Both the position numbers and the translations under genes were made by a program. From positions 11,624,053 through 11,651,552 of the forward strand of contig RPFO01000213.1 in assembly GCA_009746045.1 (NCBI GenBank): DNA of 27,500 bases. The letters are read 5' to 3'. The notes under the pieces were generated by a model. The model did no database searches and was not told the DNA's origin. It saw nothing but the letters and a program-made list of their open reading frames with translations. Positions 1 to 8,538 of the stretch are shown here, piece by piece. This DNA comes from Mesostigma viride. Its lineage: Eukaryota > Streptophyta > Mesostigmatophyceae > Mesostigmatales > Mesostigmataceae. Within the stretch, counting starts at the first letter, position 1. Each line of letters opens with the position of its first letter.

Positions 1-2
1 TC

Positions 3-668
3 GAGGAAGTTCGAGTCGCGCAGGAGAGGACAGGCCGCCACTTGGCCGTTTTATTGGCGTTTGATTCGTTCAGCCAAATGGAGAGAATTATGTACGCCCA
101 GCTAGCTGATATGAACTTCTGTATTCAAGAGGGTTTTTTCAGACCACAGATGGATCTAAGAGTGCCAATAGACCCAAGGACGGAGTTCCGCCTTTTGGTG
201 TCGTTCATTACAAAGGGGCCAAAGATAGAGTTGGGGGAAGAGGAAGGGGCTCAGCTTGGGTGCACCTACGGGCGCGCATTTTACCCGAATGTTACGCATT
301 CTCTGCGCGTGAGGGCTGATGCATGTGTAGGGGCAGTATCCCTCAACATGAACTTTTTCTTGCTCTCTGACCCGATCGTGAGGGATGGGGATCGCATGCG
401 TGGTATGCGAAAGTGCTCCAAGGAGGGGTGTGGGTGCGAAACAGGACCTCAGAAGTGGTGTAGAGGATGTAGGGATGCCAGATATTGCAGTGAGGAGTGC
501 CAGCGTGCGGACTGGAGTAGGCATAAGGATAGATGCGAACGTTTGAGGCAAGCGAGGGAGGTGCTGGCAGGGGTGAAGTGGGGGGTTAACATGACGACGA
601 TACTGGATAAAACTATGGGGTCTGATGTCGACTTCTCCTTCAACTTCCACGACGGCTCTGCCTCTTAG
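3..668 (+). CDS. MYND zinc-finger protein, 3' part (5' end outside window)
   Basis: An open frame runs from the first bases of the window to a TAG at 666-668, so the gene starts upstream. The C-terminal third holds a MYND finger (codons 414-536): paired cysteines, then C-x2-C-x4-YC-x3-CQ-x3-W-x2-HK-x2-C, the family pattern. MYND domains bind two zinc ions and usually mediate protein-protein contacts, often in chromatin or signalling proteins. The region before the finger (about 135 residues) is not one I recognise. The stop is followed by AT-rich sequence with AAATAAA near 717, which could be a poly(A) signal. Phase-0 GT sites inside the frame (for example near 580 or 592) could instead splice to the acceptor at 764, which would join the MYND domain to the following exons; the sequence alone does not settle this. 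Confidence 0.75.
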   Translation, partial: EEVRVAQERTGRHLAVLLAFDSFSQMERIMYAQLADMNFCIQEGFFRPQMDLRVPIDPRTEFRLLVSFITKGPKIELGEEEGAQLGCTYGRAFYPNVTHSLRVRADACVGAVSLNMNFFLLSDPIVRDGDRMRGMRKCSKEGCGCETGPQKWCRGCRDARYCSEECQRADWSRHKDRCERLRQAREVLAGVKWGVNMTTILDKTMGSDVDFSFNFHDGSAS

Positions 669-764
669 AAAAACTGGAAATGTAGAGTAATAACTTGTTT
701 ATATGATGTTATTTTAAATAAATTAATGTTTATTTATAACGTATCATTTTCCTCCTACGCGCAG
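669..764 (+). other. AT-rich 3' UTR or intron end before the acceptor at 764
   Basis: This stretch is AT-rich, contains AAATAAATTAATG around 717-729 and ends in a pyrimidine-rich tract plus GCAG at 761-764. It is either the 3' UTR of the MYND gene followed by the upstream region of the next gene, or part of an intron whose donor lies inside the MYND frame. Confidence 0.4.
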
Positions 765-935
765 GAAATGGTGGAGGTTGAGTGTTTGGCCAAAAGGCAA
801 AGGACCGACACACTTCGACAAAATGGAAGGAGTCTTCCATTGTACATCAAAAAAATAGTTGAGGATTACTGGCTCGCTTCCGATTCGACTCCTCGTCCGA
901 GTCCGGTCATACCGGACAGTGTCAAAGTCTGGAAG
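765..935 (+). CDS. putative exon 1 of the large unrecognised gene
   Basis: The exon follows an acceptor (CCTCCTACGCGCAG) and reads in phase 0 for 57 codons to a possible donor AAG|GTTTCA. If not spliced, the frame ends at a TAG at 963-965, so this could instead be a short terminal exon. The peptide has a basic KRQR cluster (possible nuclear signal) and a proline/serine-rich end. No family is recognised. The GTTTCA donor is weak compared with the GTAAGT/GTAAGC donors downstream. Confidence 0.4.
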
Positions 936-1389
936 GTTTCAGCACATCAATCGCACATTGAATAGATAATGTTTTATCGCCATATTGCTGTTCGACAAGT
1001 TGCGCCTTGGGGCGTTTCTTTGTGCCAAATTTAAACCTATTAATAAACAAGTACAATATAATAAATTTCAAATCGTTTTTTGATTTTTATTTTCCGGGGC
1101 CGGTTACTGATGAGTTGCGACCGCCGGCGTTTCTCTGCTGTTGAATGCCCCTCCCTCTACATACAAATTATATTGTCTGGACATTCGTATGTAGTGACAA
1201 TCGTAGTCAATGTGATTGCCCTTCGTTTTTAGGTAGGAAGTGTTGATTGAAAAAGTTGCGCCCCAGGGCGTTTCTTTGTTGCATTTTCTTCAAATTGTAG
1301 CTCGCGTAAATAGATTAAGATGATTAAATAAATGCCAATTTTTTTTAATAATATAAACTACTCGCGGCCGGTATGTTCTGGTTTCGCAG
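936..1389 (+). other. putative intron with three hairpin-motif copies
   Basis: This AT-rich stretch ends in GGTTTCGCAG immediately before an ATG. It contains three copies of the recurrent intronic motif at 999-1020, 1114-1134 and 1255-1276. The first and third have perfect small stems (CGCC-TTGG-GGCG and CGCCC-CA-GGGCG). AATAAA-like strings at about 1039, 1060 and 1327 could be chance in AT-rich sequence, or could mark a gene end here. Confidence 0.5.
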
Positions 1390-2076
1390 ATGTCCAGTGC
1401 GACGGTCGACATAAGGGGACGTCCATATCAGGACGCTGTTTTCCGGATTTTTCAGAAGGATCCCGATAAGAAGTGCCGGGATAGGAAATGTAAAAAGCTG
1501 TCAATTACCGACATGGGTCTGTGTGGGGAACACATCGTAGATTTCGGAAAGGACATGATTTCCCGTCATCTGCAACAATACGTTGACAACAATTGTGTGG
1601 GAGGGGCGCAGATGGACGTCCTTCTTGAGGATGGAGTGGACGGAGCCAAAAGGGCTGTAATTCGGCTGTCGGAAATGGATGATGACAAAGAGGACGTGAA
1701 CATTTGCCTTAGGCGGCACGACGATAACACGGCCGATTGTGTGTTTGGGTCTCGAGGAATGGCGGATGAGAGCCAGGTCTTCCATGATGCCGCGGAGAAG
1801 GTGGTTGAATGGATGATGGGTTGGTCAAATCTTGACGTTCGCATATTCAACCGTCTGACGTCTGATTTCCTTCTTAGGGGAAGTTTCAAGATGGTTGACC
1901 GTGCAAGGCAGTCCAGGAACCAGCTATCCCTTTCCCTGGCCAGTCCGATCGCACGCATGATTGAGGGCCCTCTTCCGCGCAACCTTGCCTCGAGATTTCG
2001 AAAATACCGTGAAGGGCTCGAGCGAAAATCAGCAGCGATTTCCCATTCGCGAACCACTTATGGGTCGACGGAGGTG
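1390..2076 (+). CDS. exon 2 (or first coding exon) of the large unrecognised gene
   Basis: The exon begins with ATG directly after the acceptor and runs 229 codons to a donor GTG|GTAATC, phase 0. Near the N-terminus is C29-x4-C34-x10-C45-x2-H48, which could bind zinc and loosely resembles the short C/H knuckles repeated in some plant proteins; this is a suggestion only. The rest is a mixed acidic/basic, probably globular region ending in a serine/arginine-rich stretch. Donor GT at 2074 is an alternative and keeps phase 0. Element A lies only three bases inside the intron. No known family is recognised. The reverse-strand frames over this region are shadows. Confidence 0.65.
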
Positions 2077-2079
2077 GTA

Positions 2080-2498
2080 ATCGGGGTTCTTTGAACGGAG
2101 TTTCTTCTATACGTGAATGCGGGAACAAGAGGCCGCTGGATGAGCGGCTTATAGGTCGTAGTGTTTACTCGTAGCTGTTTGGCTAGAGCTTTTGTGATTA
2201 GTAGATGCAATATAGTGCATGGTTGAAAAATGAATTAAATAAAATGTGCGTTCCGCGCTTGGGTTGATTATACCCGGGCGGAACGGGGCGTGAGGTGCAG
2301 TGCCCCTGAAAAGAACAACCTACGCATTATTTAATACTAGCCGTGCAGATTCGGGATATTCTACCCCGGTCTGTACGGTTAGCGTCTTACTAGCATCCAC
2401 TAAACATAAGGGTTTAATGACGTCAGTTAGCTAGGGATAAGGGAGGTTTTGCGACTAAAAGCCGCTCTGGCTGGTTTTGTCGGCCTCTTTCTTTGCTC
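2080..2498 (+). repeat. Element A, repeat A1
   Basis: Left split direct repeat, 419 bp, repeated at 3461-3880. It contains potential hairpins: GTTCCGC with GCGGAAC around 2250-2285, and CCGTGCAGA with TCTGTACGG around 2341-2380. These may serve the RNA or the recombinase, but this is not shown. Confidence 0.95.
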
Positions 2499-2763
2499 GT
2501 TGTCGTTGCGGCGGCAGCCGCAGCTATGGGTGCTGCGGAGCAAAATCCCAAAAGCACTGGTTGCACTGGCCACTTGGCCAGTGGTGAGACTTCCAGTTGT
2601 TAACCGGCCAGGCGTAGTTCCTCGCTCGGTTAACTAAAAGAAAAGAAAATGATTACCTCCGGTCCGCACCTTTTCCCCAGCTTGGGGTCTTTGGTGGGCC
2701 GGATGCCGTGACAGGTGCTCAACTGTCGCTTGGTCGGCCCAGTGCGCGAGCTGGTGCTCCGTA

Positions 2764-2786
2764 CCTGGGGATGCTTGCACCCCGGG
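2764..2786 (+). ncRNA. structured hairpin, copy 1 (body of element A)
   Basis: Arms CCTGGGG (2764-2770) and CCCCGGG (2780-2786) pair over seven positions with one T-G wobble; inside, TGC (2772-2774) pairs with GCA (2777-2779) across a TT loop. The flanks CGTA and TTGG are also kept in the two copies in element B. It is a candidate conserved RNA structure, not a known RNA family. Confidence 0.5.
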
Positions 2787-3333
2787 TTGGAGCCGGATGG
2801 CTGGCACTGGCGACCCGTGTCTCGGTCCGCGGCCTGCGGCTTTTTCTTCGGAAATTGCTGCTGGCCAGCAAACTTTGCAATTGCCTTCCGCCGAGGGGGG
2901 GTGGTTGGGGCTGGGGACGGCGATGGGAAAAGCGCCTAAGCTAGAAATTTTTTCCCCACGCATAGAAACCTCGGGGGGAATGCGGTCTTGGCTGAACGGA
3001 CTCTCGTTCAGCCAGGTGCCTGGGGCTGTGGCCTCGGGCATCCGGGCTGGCGGGGCCTGGGCTAGGTCCACGTTTTTTCTCGAAGCACCCCGGGTCTATG
3101 GGGAGACGGCCATAGCGGTACCGACTCGGGGCCCCGAGAGGGGTCATGATAGGCTGGCCGTGCGCAATCGCAGTGCAAATGCGCTGGGCCTTTTTGGGCC
3201 TGGCCATGCATCCACAGCCGCCGGGCACACGCCTCCCGATGTGGGGGGGCTCCCGTTTTGCGGCAGGGCGGTCACTTGTGACAACGAGCAAGGTGGAGTG
3301 CGGCTTCAAGGGAAAGCCAGGGCGGGGGTGATT

Positions 3334-3460
3334 GGGCAACGTACTTCATGAAGGGCCTTGAACGGCGTGCCTCCGGGCATGTCAATTAGTGTCACATGTA
3401 TGCTTCCACTTATTGTTTTAATGAAGATGCTGGTTTTTGTGGGAGCTACGTGGGACATGA
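3334..3460 (+). repeat. Element A, repeat B1
   Basis: 127 bp, identical by eye to 3914-4040, and directly followed by A2. It includes ACTTATTGTTTTAATGAAG, a string conserved in the B repeats of all three elements. Confidence 0.95.
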
Positions 3461-3880
3461 ATCGGGGTTCTTTGAACGGAGTTTCTTCTATACGTGAATG
3501 CGGGAACAAGAGGCCGCTGGATGAGCGGCTTATAGGTCGTAGTGTTTACTCGTAGCTGTTTGGCTAGAGCTTTTGTGATTAGTAGATGCAATATAGTGCA
3601 TGGTTGAAAAATGAATTAAATAAAATGTGCGTTCCGCGCTTGGGTTGATTATACCCGGGCGGAACGGGGCGTGAGGTGCAGTGCCCCTGAAAAGAACAAC
3701 CTACGCATTATTTAATACTAGCCGTGCAGATTCGGGATATTCTACCCCCGGTCTGTACGGTTAGCGTCTTACTAGCATCCACTAAACATAAGGGTTTAAT
3801 GACGTCAGTTAGCTAGGGATAAGGGAGGTTTTGCGACTAAAAGCCGCTCTGGCTGGTTTTGTCGGCCTCTTTCTTTGCTC
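3461..3880 (+). repeat. Element A, repeat A2
   Basis: Second copy of the A repeat, 420 bp, with one extra C compared with A1 in the run near 3745. Confidence 0.95.
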
Positions 3881-3913
3881 CCCACCCACCCACCCGTGTC
3901 TTGGTTGCCTCTA

Positions 3914-4040
3914 GGGCAACGTACTTCATGAAGGGCCTTGAACGGCGTGCCTCCGGGCATGTCAATTAGTGTCACATGTATGCTTCCACTTATTGTTTTA
4001 ATGAAGATGCTGGTTTTTGTGGGAGCTACGTGGGACATGA
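3914..4040 (+). repeat. Element A, repeat B2 (right end of element)
   Basis: Second copy of the B repeat. It ends in GGGACATGA; host intron sequence resumes with ACAGG at 4041. The preceding linker begins CCCACCCACCCACCC. Confidence 0.95.
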
Positions 4041-4306
4041 ACAGGAATTTTTTTGCATTTCCTTGCCAAATGATTCTTTATGAGGGACATAGAGTTGTTT
4101 GTATAGAGAGTGAATTGACGAAAGTTGCGACGGCGGTCGCATCTTTTAGTGCGTCGTTCTCTTGTTATGAATCTCTGTTCATTCTGAATTATAACGTTGT
4201 TTGTACCTTGACATAATGATGCATTTTTTGTATTGAGTTGCGACGTGGGGCGCATCTTCCTGCTGACTCGTATGATTTTTCCAATTTTTTTGTTTTGTTG
4301 TTGCAG
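4041..4306 (+). other. rest of the intron holding element A
   Basis: This is an AT-rich intron remainder with two hairpin-motif copies, at 4124-4146 (TGCGAC paired with GTCGCA, loop GGCG) and 4237-4258. It ends in a long T-rich tract and TTGCAG at 4301-4306. The full intron is 2077-4306. Confidence 0.75.
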
Positions 4307-4972
4307 ATGGAAAAGGGCGGCCCTACATCACAGGAGGTCGGCGACTCTCCCCCTAGGGGGGAAGGGTCTGAAGGGGAACCAGTTCAGGCCCAAGGCGCCT
4401 CCTCACAACAGCCTCCTAACAAGCGTGCAAGGCAGGGCACGCCGCCCCCAATGGTGGAATCTGGTGTCAGCTTTGCCGCGGTCGCTGGGAAGGATGAGTA
4501 CCACGGTGGTGGTGAGAGGGTTCACGATCCGGTTGCGCAGTTTCAGATTGCGCGGTTTCAGCGACTCGCGAATGGCACTCGTCAACAGCAACTCGCGCTG
4601 TACCAAGACATCCTTAATGACAACCCTGAAGTCGCCAAGGTGCCTTATCTCTCCAAAAGCAATTTCATGCCTCGTATCGAAACCATGCTCTTGCAGGAGC
4701 AAAGGGTGGCTCGGTTGGCTCAGAATCCGACAGTAGCCGCCGCGCCCTCCCATGCCGCGCCTGCCGCAGTAGCCCAAAAGAGGGGGGAGAGTGTGCACGA
4801 GTCGGCCGCAGTGCCCTCAACCGCAAGGGATCCCCGCGCGACTTCCAAGCCGGTCGCGACGGGCGATATGCCCCCGCCGCGGCCAAGGGGAAGGGGGAAG
4901 GGGGTCGATGCAGGGGAAGAAGAAGTTTTCGAAATGACGCCGAGCAATTTGGAAGGTGGCGGGTCGATCTTC
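4307..4972 (+). CDS. exon of the large unrecognised gene (ATG at the acceptor)
   Basis: 222 codons, starting with ATG immediately after TTGCAG and ending at TTC|GTAAGT, phase 0 on both sides. The first 60 residues are Gly/Glu/Pro/Gln-rich with a basic NKRARQ stretch that could be a nuclear signal. A middle part of about 80 residues is Gln-rich and probably helical. The rest is Ala/Pro/Arg-rich and likely disordered. I recognise no domain. Starting exactly at an ATG means this exon could also be the first coding exon of a separate gene with an intron in its 5' UTR. Confidence 0.7.
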
Positions 4973-5058
4973 GTAAGTCTCTGCCCATTTAATTGATGTC
5001 GTGAAATACATAAGCATTTTTTTGCAATATTCGCCAGAAATGTCATTTCCGACAACTA

Positions 5059-5473
5059 ATCGGATTTCTTTGAAAAGAGTTTCTCGAAGTGAGGCGGGGA
5101 ATAAGGCCGCTCACGGGAGCCGCCTGGATGGTCGGCTGAACCGGGCGGGTTTGGCAGATGTAACCGGATTTGGCTAATGGCTGGCGACCTGGAATTGTTA
5201 GTAGGGGCAGTGGCCCTATTGTGCTACAATCTCGAAACAATCTTATGCTTAAAGTTTGACAGGGCCGGGTTTGTTGAACCGGTTTGTTGAATGATAATTA
5301 GAACCTTTCGGAAAGGGTATTTGATTGGTTGTTGTTTTTGTGGTACGGTAGGTGTCGCTACATTCAGTCAGGTTGGCGTGTTAAGTTAAGCTCGGTTGCT
5401 GATGTCAGCCCCGTGCTAGGGCAGTTTGACTACTTTGGCGGCGTAGTGACATTGTTGTGGTCTTTTTTCTTGT
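5059..5473 (+). repeat. Element B, repeat A1
   Basis: 415 bp, begins ATCGGATTTCTTTGAA and ends in CTTTTTTCTTGT. Its partner is 6482-6903. Confidence 0.95.
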
Positions 5474-5769
5474 AAACGTTGGCTGAGCGCCGACGGCTGA
5501 GGCTATGGCGGTACAAGAAATGCCTCACCAGCCTTGCGCTCAGCATGGGTGCGGGGCTAAAATTTGTTAACCAAATTTCCGGCATCCATGATCCCTGGCT
5601 GCTTAAGGCGGTTGGGATTCATGGCTGCCACTGGCCCGGAATTAATGTCCGGGTGATCGGGGTTTAAATGCGAAGCGGGGGCTGATGCATTATTTAATGG
5701 CTGGTCTGTTTGAAAGAAACGGCCAGCTGGCCGGGTTGGGCAAGGGCTAGCTTGCTTGATGGTTCCGTA

Positions 5770-5792
5770 CCTGGGGATGCTTGCGCCTCGGG
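5770..5792 (+). ncRNA. structured hairpin, copy 2 (body of element B)
   Basis: Arms CCTGGGG (5770-5776) and CCTCGGG (5786-5792) pair with two wobbles; TGC (5778-5780) faces GCG (5783-5785) across TT. The changes relative to copy 1 keep pairing through G-T wobbles. Confidence 0.5.
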
Positions 5793-5834
5793 TTGGGCTG
5801 TCGGCAGGCTGGCCTGCCTTTGAGTTGTCTCGTA

Positions 5835-5857
5835 CCTGGAAATGCTTGCATTCCGGG
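5835..5857 (+). ncRNA. structured hairpin, copy 3 (body of element B)
   Basis: Arms CCTGGAA (5835-5841) and TTCCGGG (5851-5857). Two G-C pairs of copy 1 are replaced by A-T pairs on both arms, a compensatory double change. The inner TGC-TT-GCA and the flanks CGTA and TTGG are kept. Copies 2 and 3 are spaced 65 bases apart and form a tandem pair. Confidence 0.5.
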
Positions 5858-6394
5858 TTGGGCTTGGCTTGAGGGCCGCCGCGGCTCGGGGGGGTAAAAA
5901 ATTTAAGTCACCGTTGTGGGACACGGAGCCTCGGCGCAGGAGGCAAGGGCTGAAAACCAACTTGATTTCGTAATCAGTGGTATTTCCACTTTTTTGTACG
6001 GAAGGAGTGTTTATGTGCTCGGCACTAGGTTGGTTGCTTTTCAAAAAAGTTGCAAACTGGGCGTCGGCTGGAATCAGCGGCGCCAGTCAGCAGCTTTTGC
6101 TTTGACTTTGTGTTCCGCGACAGCACCCCTTAGCGGACCAGAGAAGAGGTCGGCAACGAGGTCAGCGGGGGCCCCCGAGTGGGGTCAAAAATGCGAGCTG
6201 TGTCGATCGACAGTGCATGAATTTTTGTGCATTCACAGTCGCTGGGAATTAAATCTGTTTTCTGGCAACGGAGAGCGCCCATCGCGACAGGACAGCTTTT
6301 GACGGGAAAGGAAATGGTGCTTCTTTAGCGGACCGGAGGGCCAGGAAGGGGAGGTTGGGTAATCGCGAGCCATGCCTAAGGAGTTCTTAATAGC

Positions 6395-6481
6395 GGTTCT
6401 GTAACCGCTACCTGTCTGTATGCATCTACTTATTGTTTTAACAAAGATGCTGGTGACTATGGTGAGCAAACGGGTGTATGA
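6395..6481 (+). repeat. Element B, repeat B1
   Basis: 87 bp, repeated at 6932-7018, ends directly at A2. It contains ACTTATTGTTTTAACAAAG, the conserved B-repeat string. Confidence 0.95.
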
Positions 6482-6903
6482 ATCAGATTTCTTTGAAAAG
6501 AGTTTCTCGAAGTGAGGCGGGGAATAAGGCCGCTCACGGGAGCCGCCTGGATGGTCGGCTGAACCGGGCGGGTTTGGCAGATGTAACCGGATTTGGCTAA
6601 TGGCTGGCGACCTGGAATTGTTAGTAGGGGCAGTGGCCCTATTGTGCTATAGTGTATACAATCTCGAAACAATCTTATGCTTAAAGTTTGACAGGGCCGG
6701 GTTTGTTGAACCGGTTTGTTGAATGATAATTAGAACCTTTCGGAAAGGGTATTTGATTGGTTGTTGTTTTTGTGGTACGGTAGGTGTCGCTACATTCTCA
6801 GGTTGGCGTGTTAAGTTAAGCTCGGTTGCTGATGTCAGCCCCGTGCTAGGGCAGTTTGACTACTTTGGCGGCGTAGTGACATTGTTGTGGTCTTTTTTCT
6901 TGT
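6482..6903 (+). repeat. Element B, repeat A2
   Basis: 422 bp second copy of the A repeat, with small indels relative to A1. Confidence 0.95.
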
Positions 6904-6931
6904 CCCACCCACCCACCCTCTTTGGTGGCCT

Positions 6932-7018
6932 GGTTCTGTAACCGCTACCTGTCTGTATGCATCTACTTATTGTTTTAACAAAGATGCTGGTGACTATGGT
7001 GAGCAAACGGGTGTATGA
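6932..7018 (+). repeat. Element B, repeat B2 (right end of element)
   Basis: 87 bp second copy of the B repeat, ending GTGTATGA; host sequence resumes with AGCGG at 7019. The linker 6904-6931 begins CCCACCCACCCACCC. Confidence 0.95.
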
Positions 7019-7052
7019 AGCGGATTTTTACTTTCCGTTGAAATGTTCGCAG

Positions 7053-7109
7053 GGCCGGCAAGAGGATGTGGGTGCAAGAGAAGCCCGCTCAATGGCGGGA
7101 AGCACCCAG
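7053..7109 (+). CDS. small exon (19 codons) of the large unrecognised gene
   Basis: Bounded by an acceptor (GTTCGCAG) and a donor CAG|GTACAT. It reads in phase 0 on both sides and keeps the frame of its neighbours. The peptide is Gly/Ala/Arg-rich and probably disordered. Confidence 0.6.
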
Positions 7110-7236
7110 GTACATGAGTGCGTCAGATTCCTCTCCGGTTTACTTGTAATGAAATGGTTTGCGTGCGTATATCCTTGTTTATTTTTGTAGTAATTTTTTT
7201 CTTGTTAATCGACAATCGCGTTTGCTTTTTTTACAG
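7110..7236 (+). other. short intron without the hairpin motif
   Basis: GTACAT donor, T-rich acceptor CTTTTTTTACAG, 127 bases. It is the only small intron here without the GC-rich hairpin motif. Confidence 0.65.
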
Positions 7237-7317
7237 GGAAGTCCGTTCGAGCAGCAAGAGGGCGGTGAGAGGAGGGGAAGTGGATCTTACGGTGGTTCCA
7301 CTGCAGAGGGGGGAAGG
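7237..7317 (+). CDS. small exon (27 codons) of the large unrecognised gene
   Basis: Acceptor TTTACAG and donor AGG|GTAAGT. 81 bases, phase 0 on both sides. The peptide is Gly/Ser/Glu-rich and probably disordered. Confidence 0.6.
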
Positions 7318-7441
7318 GTAAGTTACCGTTGACTTAGTAATCGAAAGTTCAGGTTCGTCCTCAATTGACAGAGTTACGACGGCCGGCGTTTCTCTACACT
7401 TTTCTTACATTAAAAATCTTCCGTTGATAATGTTCTTGCAG
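7318..7441 (+). other. short intron with one hairpin-motif copy
   Basis: GTAAGT donor, acceptor TTCTTGCAG, 124 bases, one motif copy at 7373-7393. Confidence 0.75.
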
Positions 7442-7948
7442 GAAGCCGGTCGTCAGGGTGGGGAAAATCTCCAGGGAGAGGGGGCTATCGCTGTCCGTGA
7501 GCCTGTGTCAGAGGGCGCGGGTGGAAGCGACGGCGATACTGCGAAAATCACACGCTTTAAGGAGCAAGCGGATGCTTATAAACTGAGGACGTTAGCAAAG
7601 CGGGTTGTGGCCGAGGTGAGAACGGAAACAGCCCCACCTGAGGTACGGAACCAGATGATGACTCTCCATCAAGTCGCTGAGTTGATCGTGAAGAATGCGT
7701 GCGCGCCCGATGGAGCCACACAGCCTGAGGAGATCCCGAGCGCCAAGGCCTTGATAAAGTGGATGCAGGAGAACCTGTTCGAGGGCAAAGCGAAGGAGAG
7801 GAAGTGTAAACTGAAGACGGCGACGATGGCGGACGCCAAGACTCTGATCAAGATGTTGAAGGATCACGATGCCCGCCGGGAGAAGTCTCCGAAGATCGCG
7901 AAGGGGTCGAAGAAAGCGGCTGAAGCAGCAGCGGTTGAGGGGAATGAG
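7442..7948 (+). CDS. exon (169 codons) of the large unrecognised gene
   Basis: Acceptor TTGCAG, donor GAG|GTAAGT, phase 0 on both sides. A Gly/Glu-rich lead is followed by about 110 residues that look helical and charged, then a Lys/Ala-rich tail (KSPKIAKGSKKAAEAAA). No family is recognised; charge and Lys-rich tail would suit a nuclear or nucleic-acid-associated protein. The last 12 bases of this exon have been copied into the following intron as part of a tandem duplication. Confidence 0.7.
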
Positions 7949-8538
7949 GTAAGTCTACCTCTGTTGTGAGGGGGGCTTTGTTCTTGAGGTCTAGGTTTCA
8001 TGTAGGTTGCGACGGCCGGCGTTTCTTAAGTGTGACACTTACTTCCTTTTGACTAACACTTACTTACTTTCCTGATTTCGCATCGTTGAGGGAAATGAGC
8101 CAAGTGTACCTCTGTTGTGAGGGGGGCTTTGATCTTGAGGTTTAGGTTTCATCTAGGTTGCGACGGCCGGCGTTTCTCAAGTGTGACATTTACTTTATTC
8201 CTTTTGGTTATGCTTTCCTGATTTTTTCCTATCATTGTTAAGGGGAATGAGGTAAGTGTACCTCTGTTGTGAGGGGGGCTTTGATCTTGAGGTTTAGGTT
8301 TCATCTAGGTTGCGACGGCCGGCGTTTCTTAAGTGTGACACTTACTTCCTTTTGACTATGTTTTCCTGATTTTTTCGCATCACGGTTGAGGGAAATGAGC
8401 CGAGTGTACCTCTGTTGTGAGGGGGGCTTTGATGTTGAGGTTCAGGTTTCATGTAGGTTGCGACGGCCGGCGTTTCTCAATCGACATTTACTTTATTCCT
8501 TTTGGTTATGCTTTCCTGATTTTTTCGCATCACTGCAG
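7949..8538 (+). repeat. intron built of four about 150-bp tandem units
   Basis: Units start at 7949, 8100, 8252 and 8400 (periods 151, 152 and 148). Each is preceded by a copy of the exon end (GAGGGGAATGAG or variant) and contains one hairpin-motif copy (8006-8026, 8157-8177, 8309-8329, 8457-8477). Units 1 and 3 carry GTAAGT at the junction; units 2 and 4 carry CCAAGT/CCGAGT. Units 1 and 3, and units 2 and 4, also resemble each other more downstream, so an about 300-bp dimer was duplicated. The real acceptor is CACTGCAG at 8531-8538. Confidence 0.9.

Larger units (their letters stand above)
2080..4040 (+). mobile_element. Element A: non-autonomous split-direct-repeat (DIRS/PAT-like) retrotransposon
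   Basis: The layout is A1 (2080-2498), body (2499-3333), B1 (3334-3460), A2 (3461-3880), a CCCACCC-rich linker (3881-3913) and B2 (3914-4040). A1 and A2 differ by one base (a C-run length); B1 and B2 look identical, so the insertion is recent. B1 abuts A2, the signature of PAT/Kangaroo/Ngaro-type tyrosine-recombinase retrotransposons, which insert as circles without target duplication. The ends (ATCGG.TTCT.TGAA at the left, TGA at the right) match elements B and C. The body is GC-rich and carries no RT, gag or recombinase; a 184-codon frame at 2797-3351 runs into B1 and is probably fortuitous. Mobilisation would need proteins from a partner such as element C. It sits in the sense direction in an intron, three bases after the donor. 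Confidence 0.92.
5059..7018 (+). mobile_element. Element B: non-autonomous split-direct-repeat (DIRS/PAT-like) retrotransposon
   Basis: The layout is A1 (5059-5473), body (5474-6394), B1 (6395-6481), A2 (6482-6903), CCCACCC linker (6904-6931) and B2 (6932-7018). Total length 1960 bp, practically the same as element A (1961 bp). A1 and A2 differ by small indels (a roughly 10-base difference near 5225/6648, two bases near 5375) and substitutions (ATCGG versus ATCAG), so this copy looks older than A. The body has no credible coding sequence. It shares with element A the start and end strings, the linker, a hairpin (two copies here) and a GGGGCCCC block. It is sense-oriented within an intron. Confidence 0.92.
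4973..7052 (+). other. intron containing element B
   Basis: Donor GTAAGT at 4973, acceptor GTTCGCAG ending at 7052. Outside the element only about 120 bases of host intron remain (4973-5058 and 7019-7052). No hairpin-motif copy is present in them. Confidence 0.8.

Noticed and set aside
1107-1134. Hammerhead ribozyme (CTGATGAG next to the motif at 1107)
   Set aside because: No GAAA box follows in the required order; the antisense GAAAC is in the wrong order as well.
2797-3351. 184-codon frame in the body of element A
   Set aside because: It runs into the B1 repeat, has no recognisable domain and has no counterpart in element B of equal length.
8386-8538. Coding extension of the 8539 exon upstream
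   Set aside because: It lies in the fourth intron unit, contains the hairpin motif and ends in a good acceptor, so it is intron sequence.
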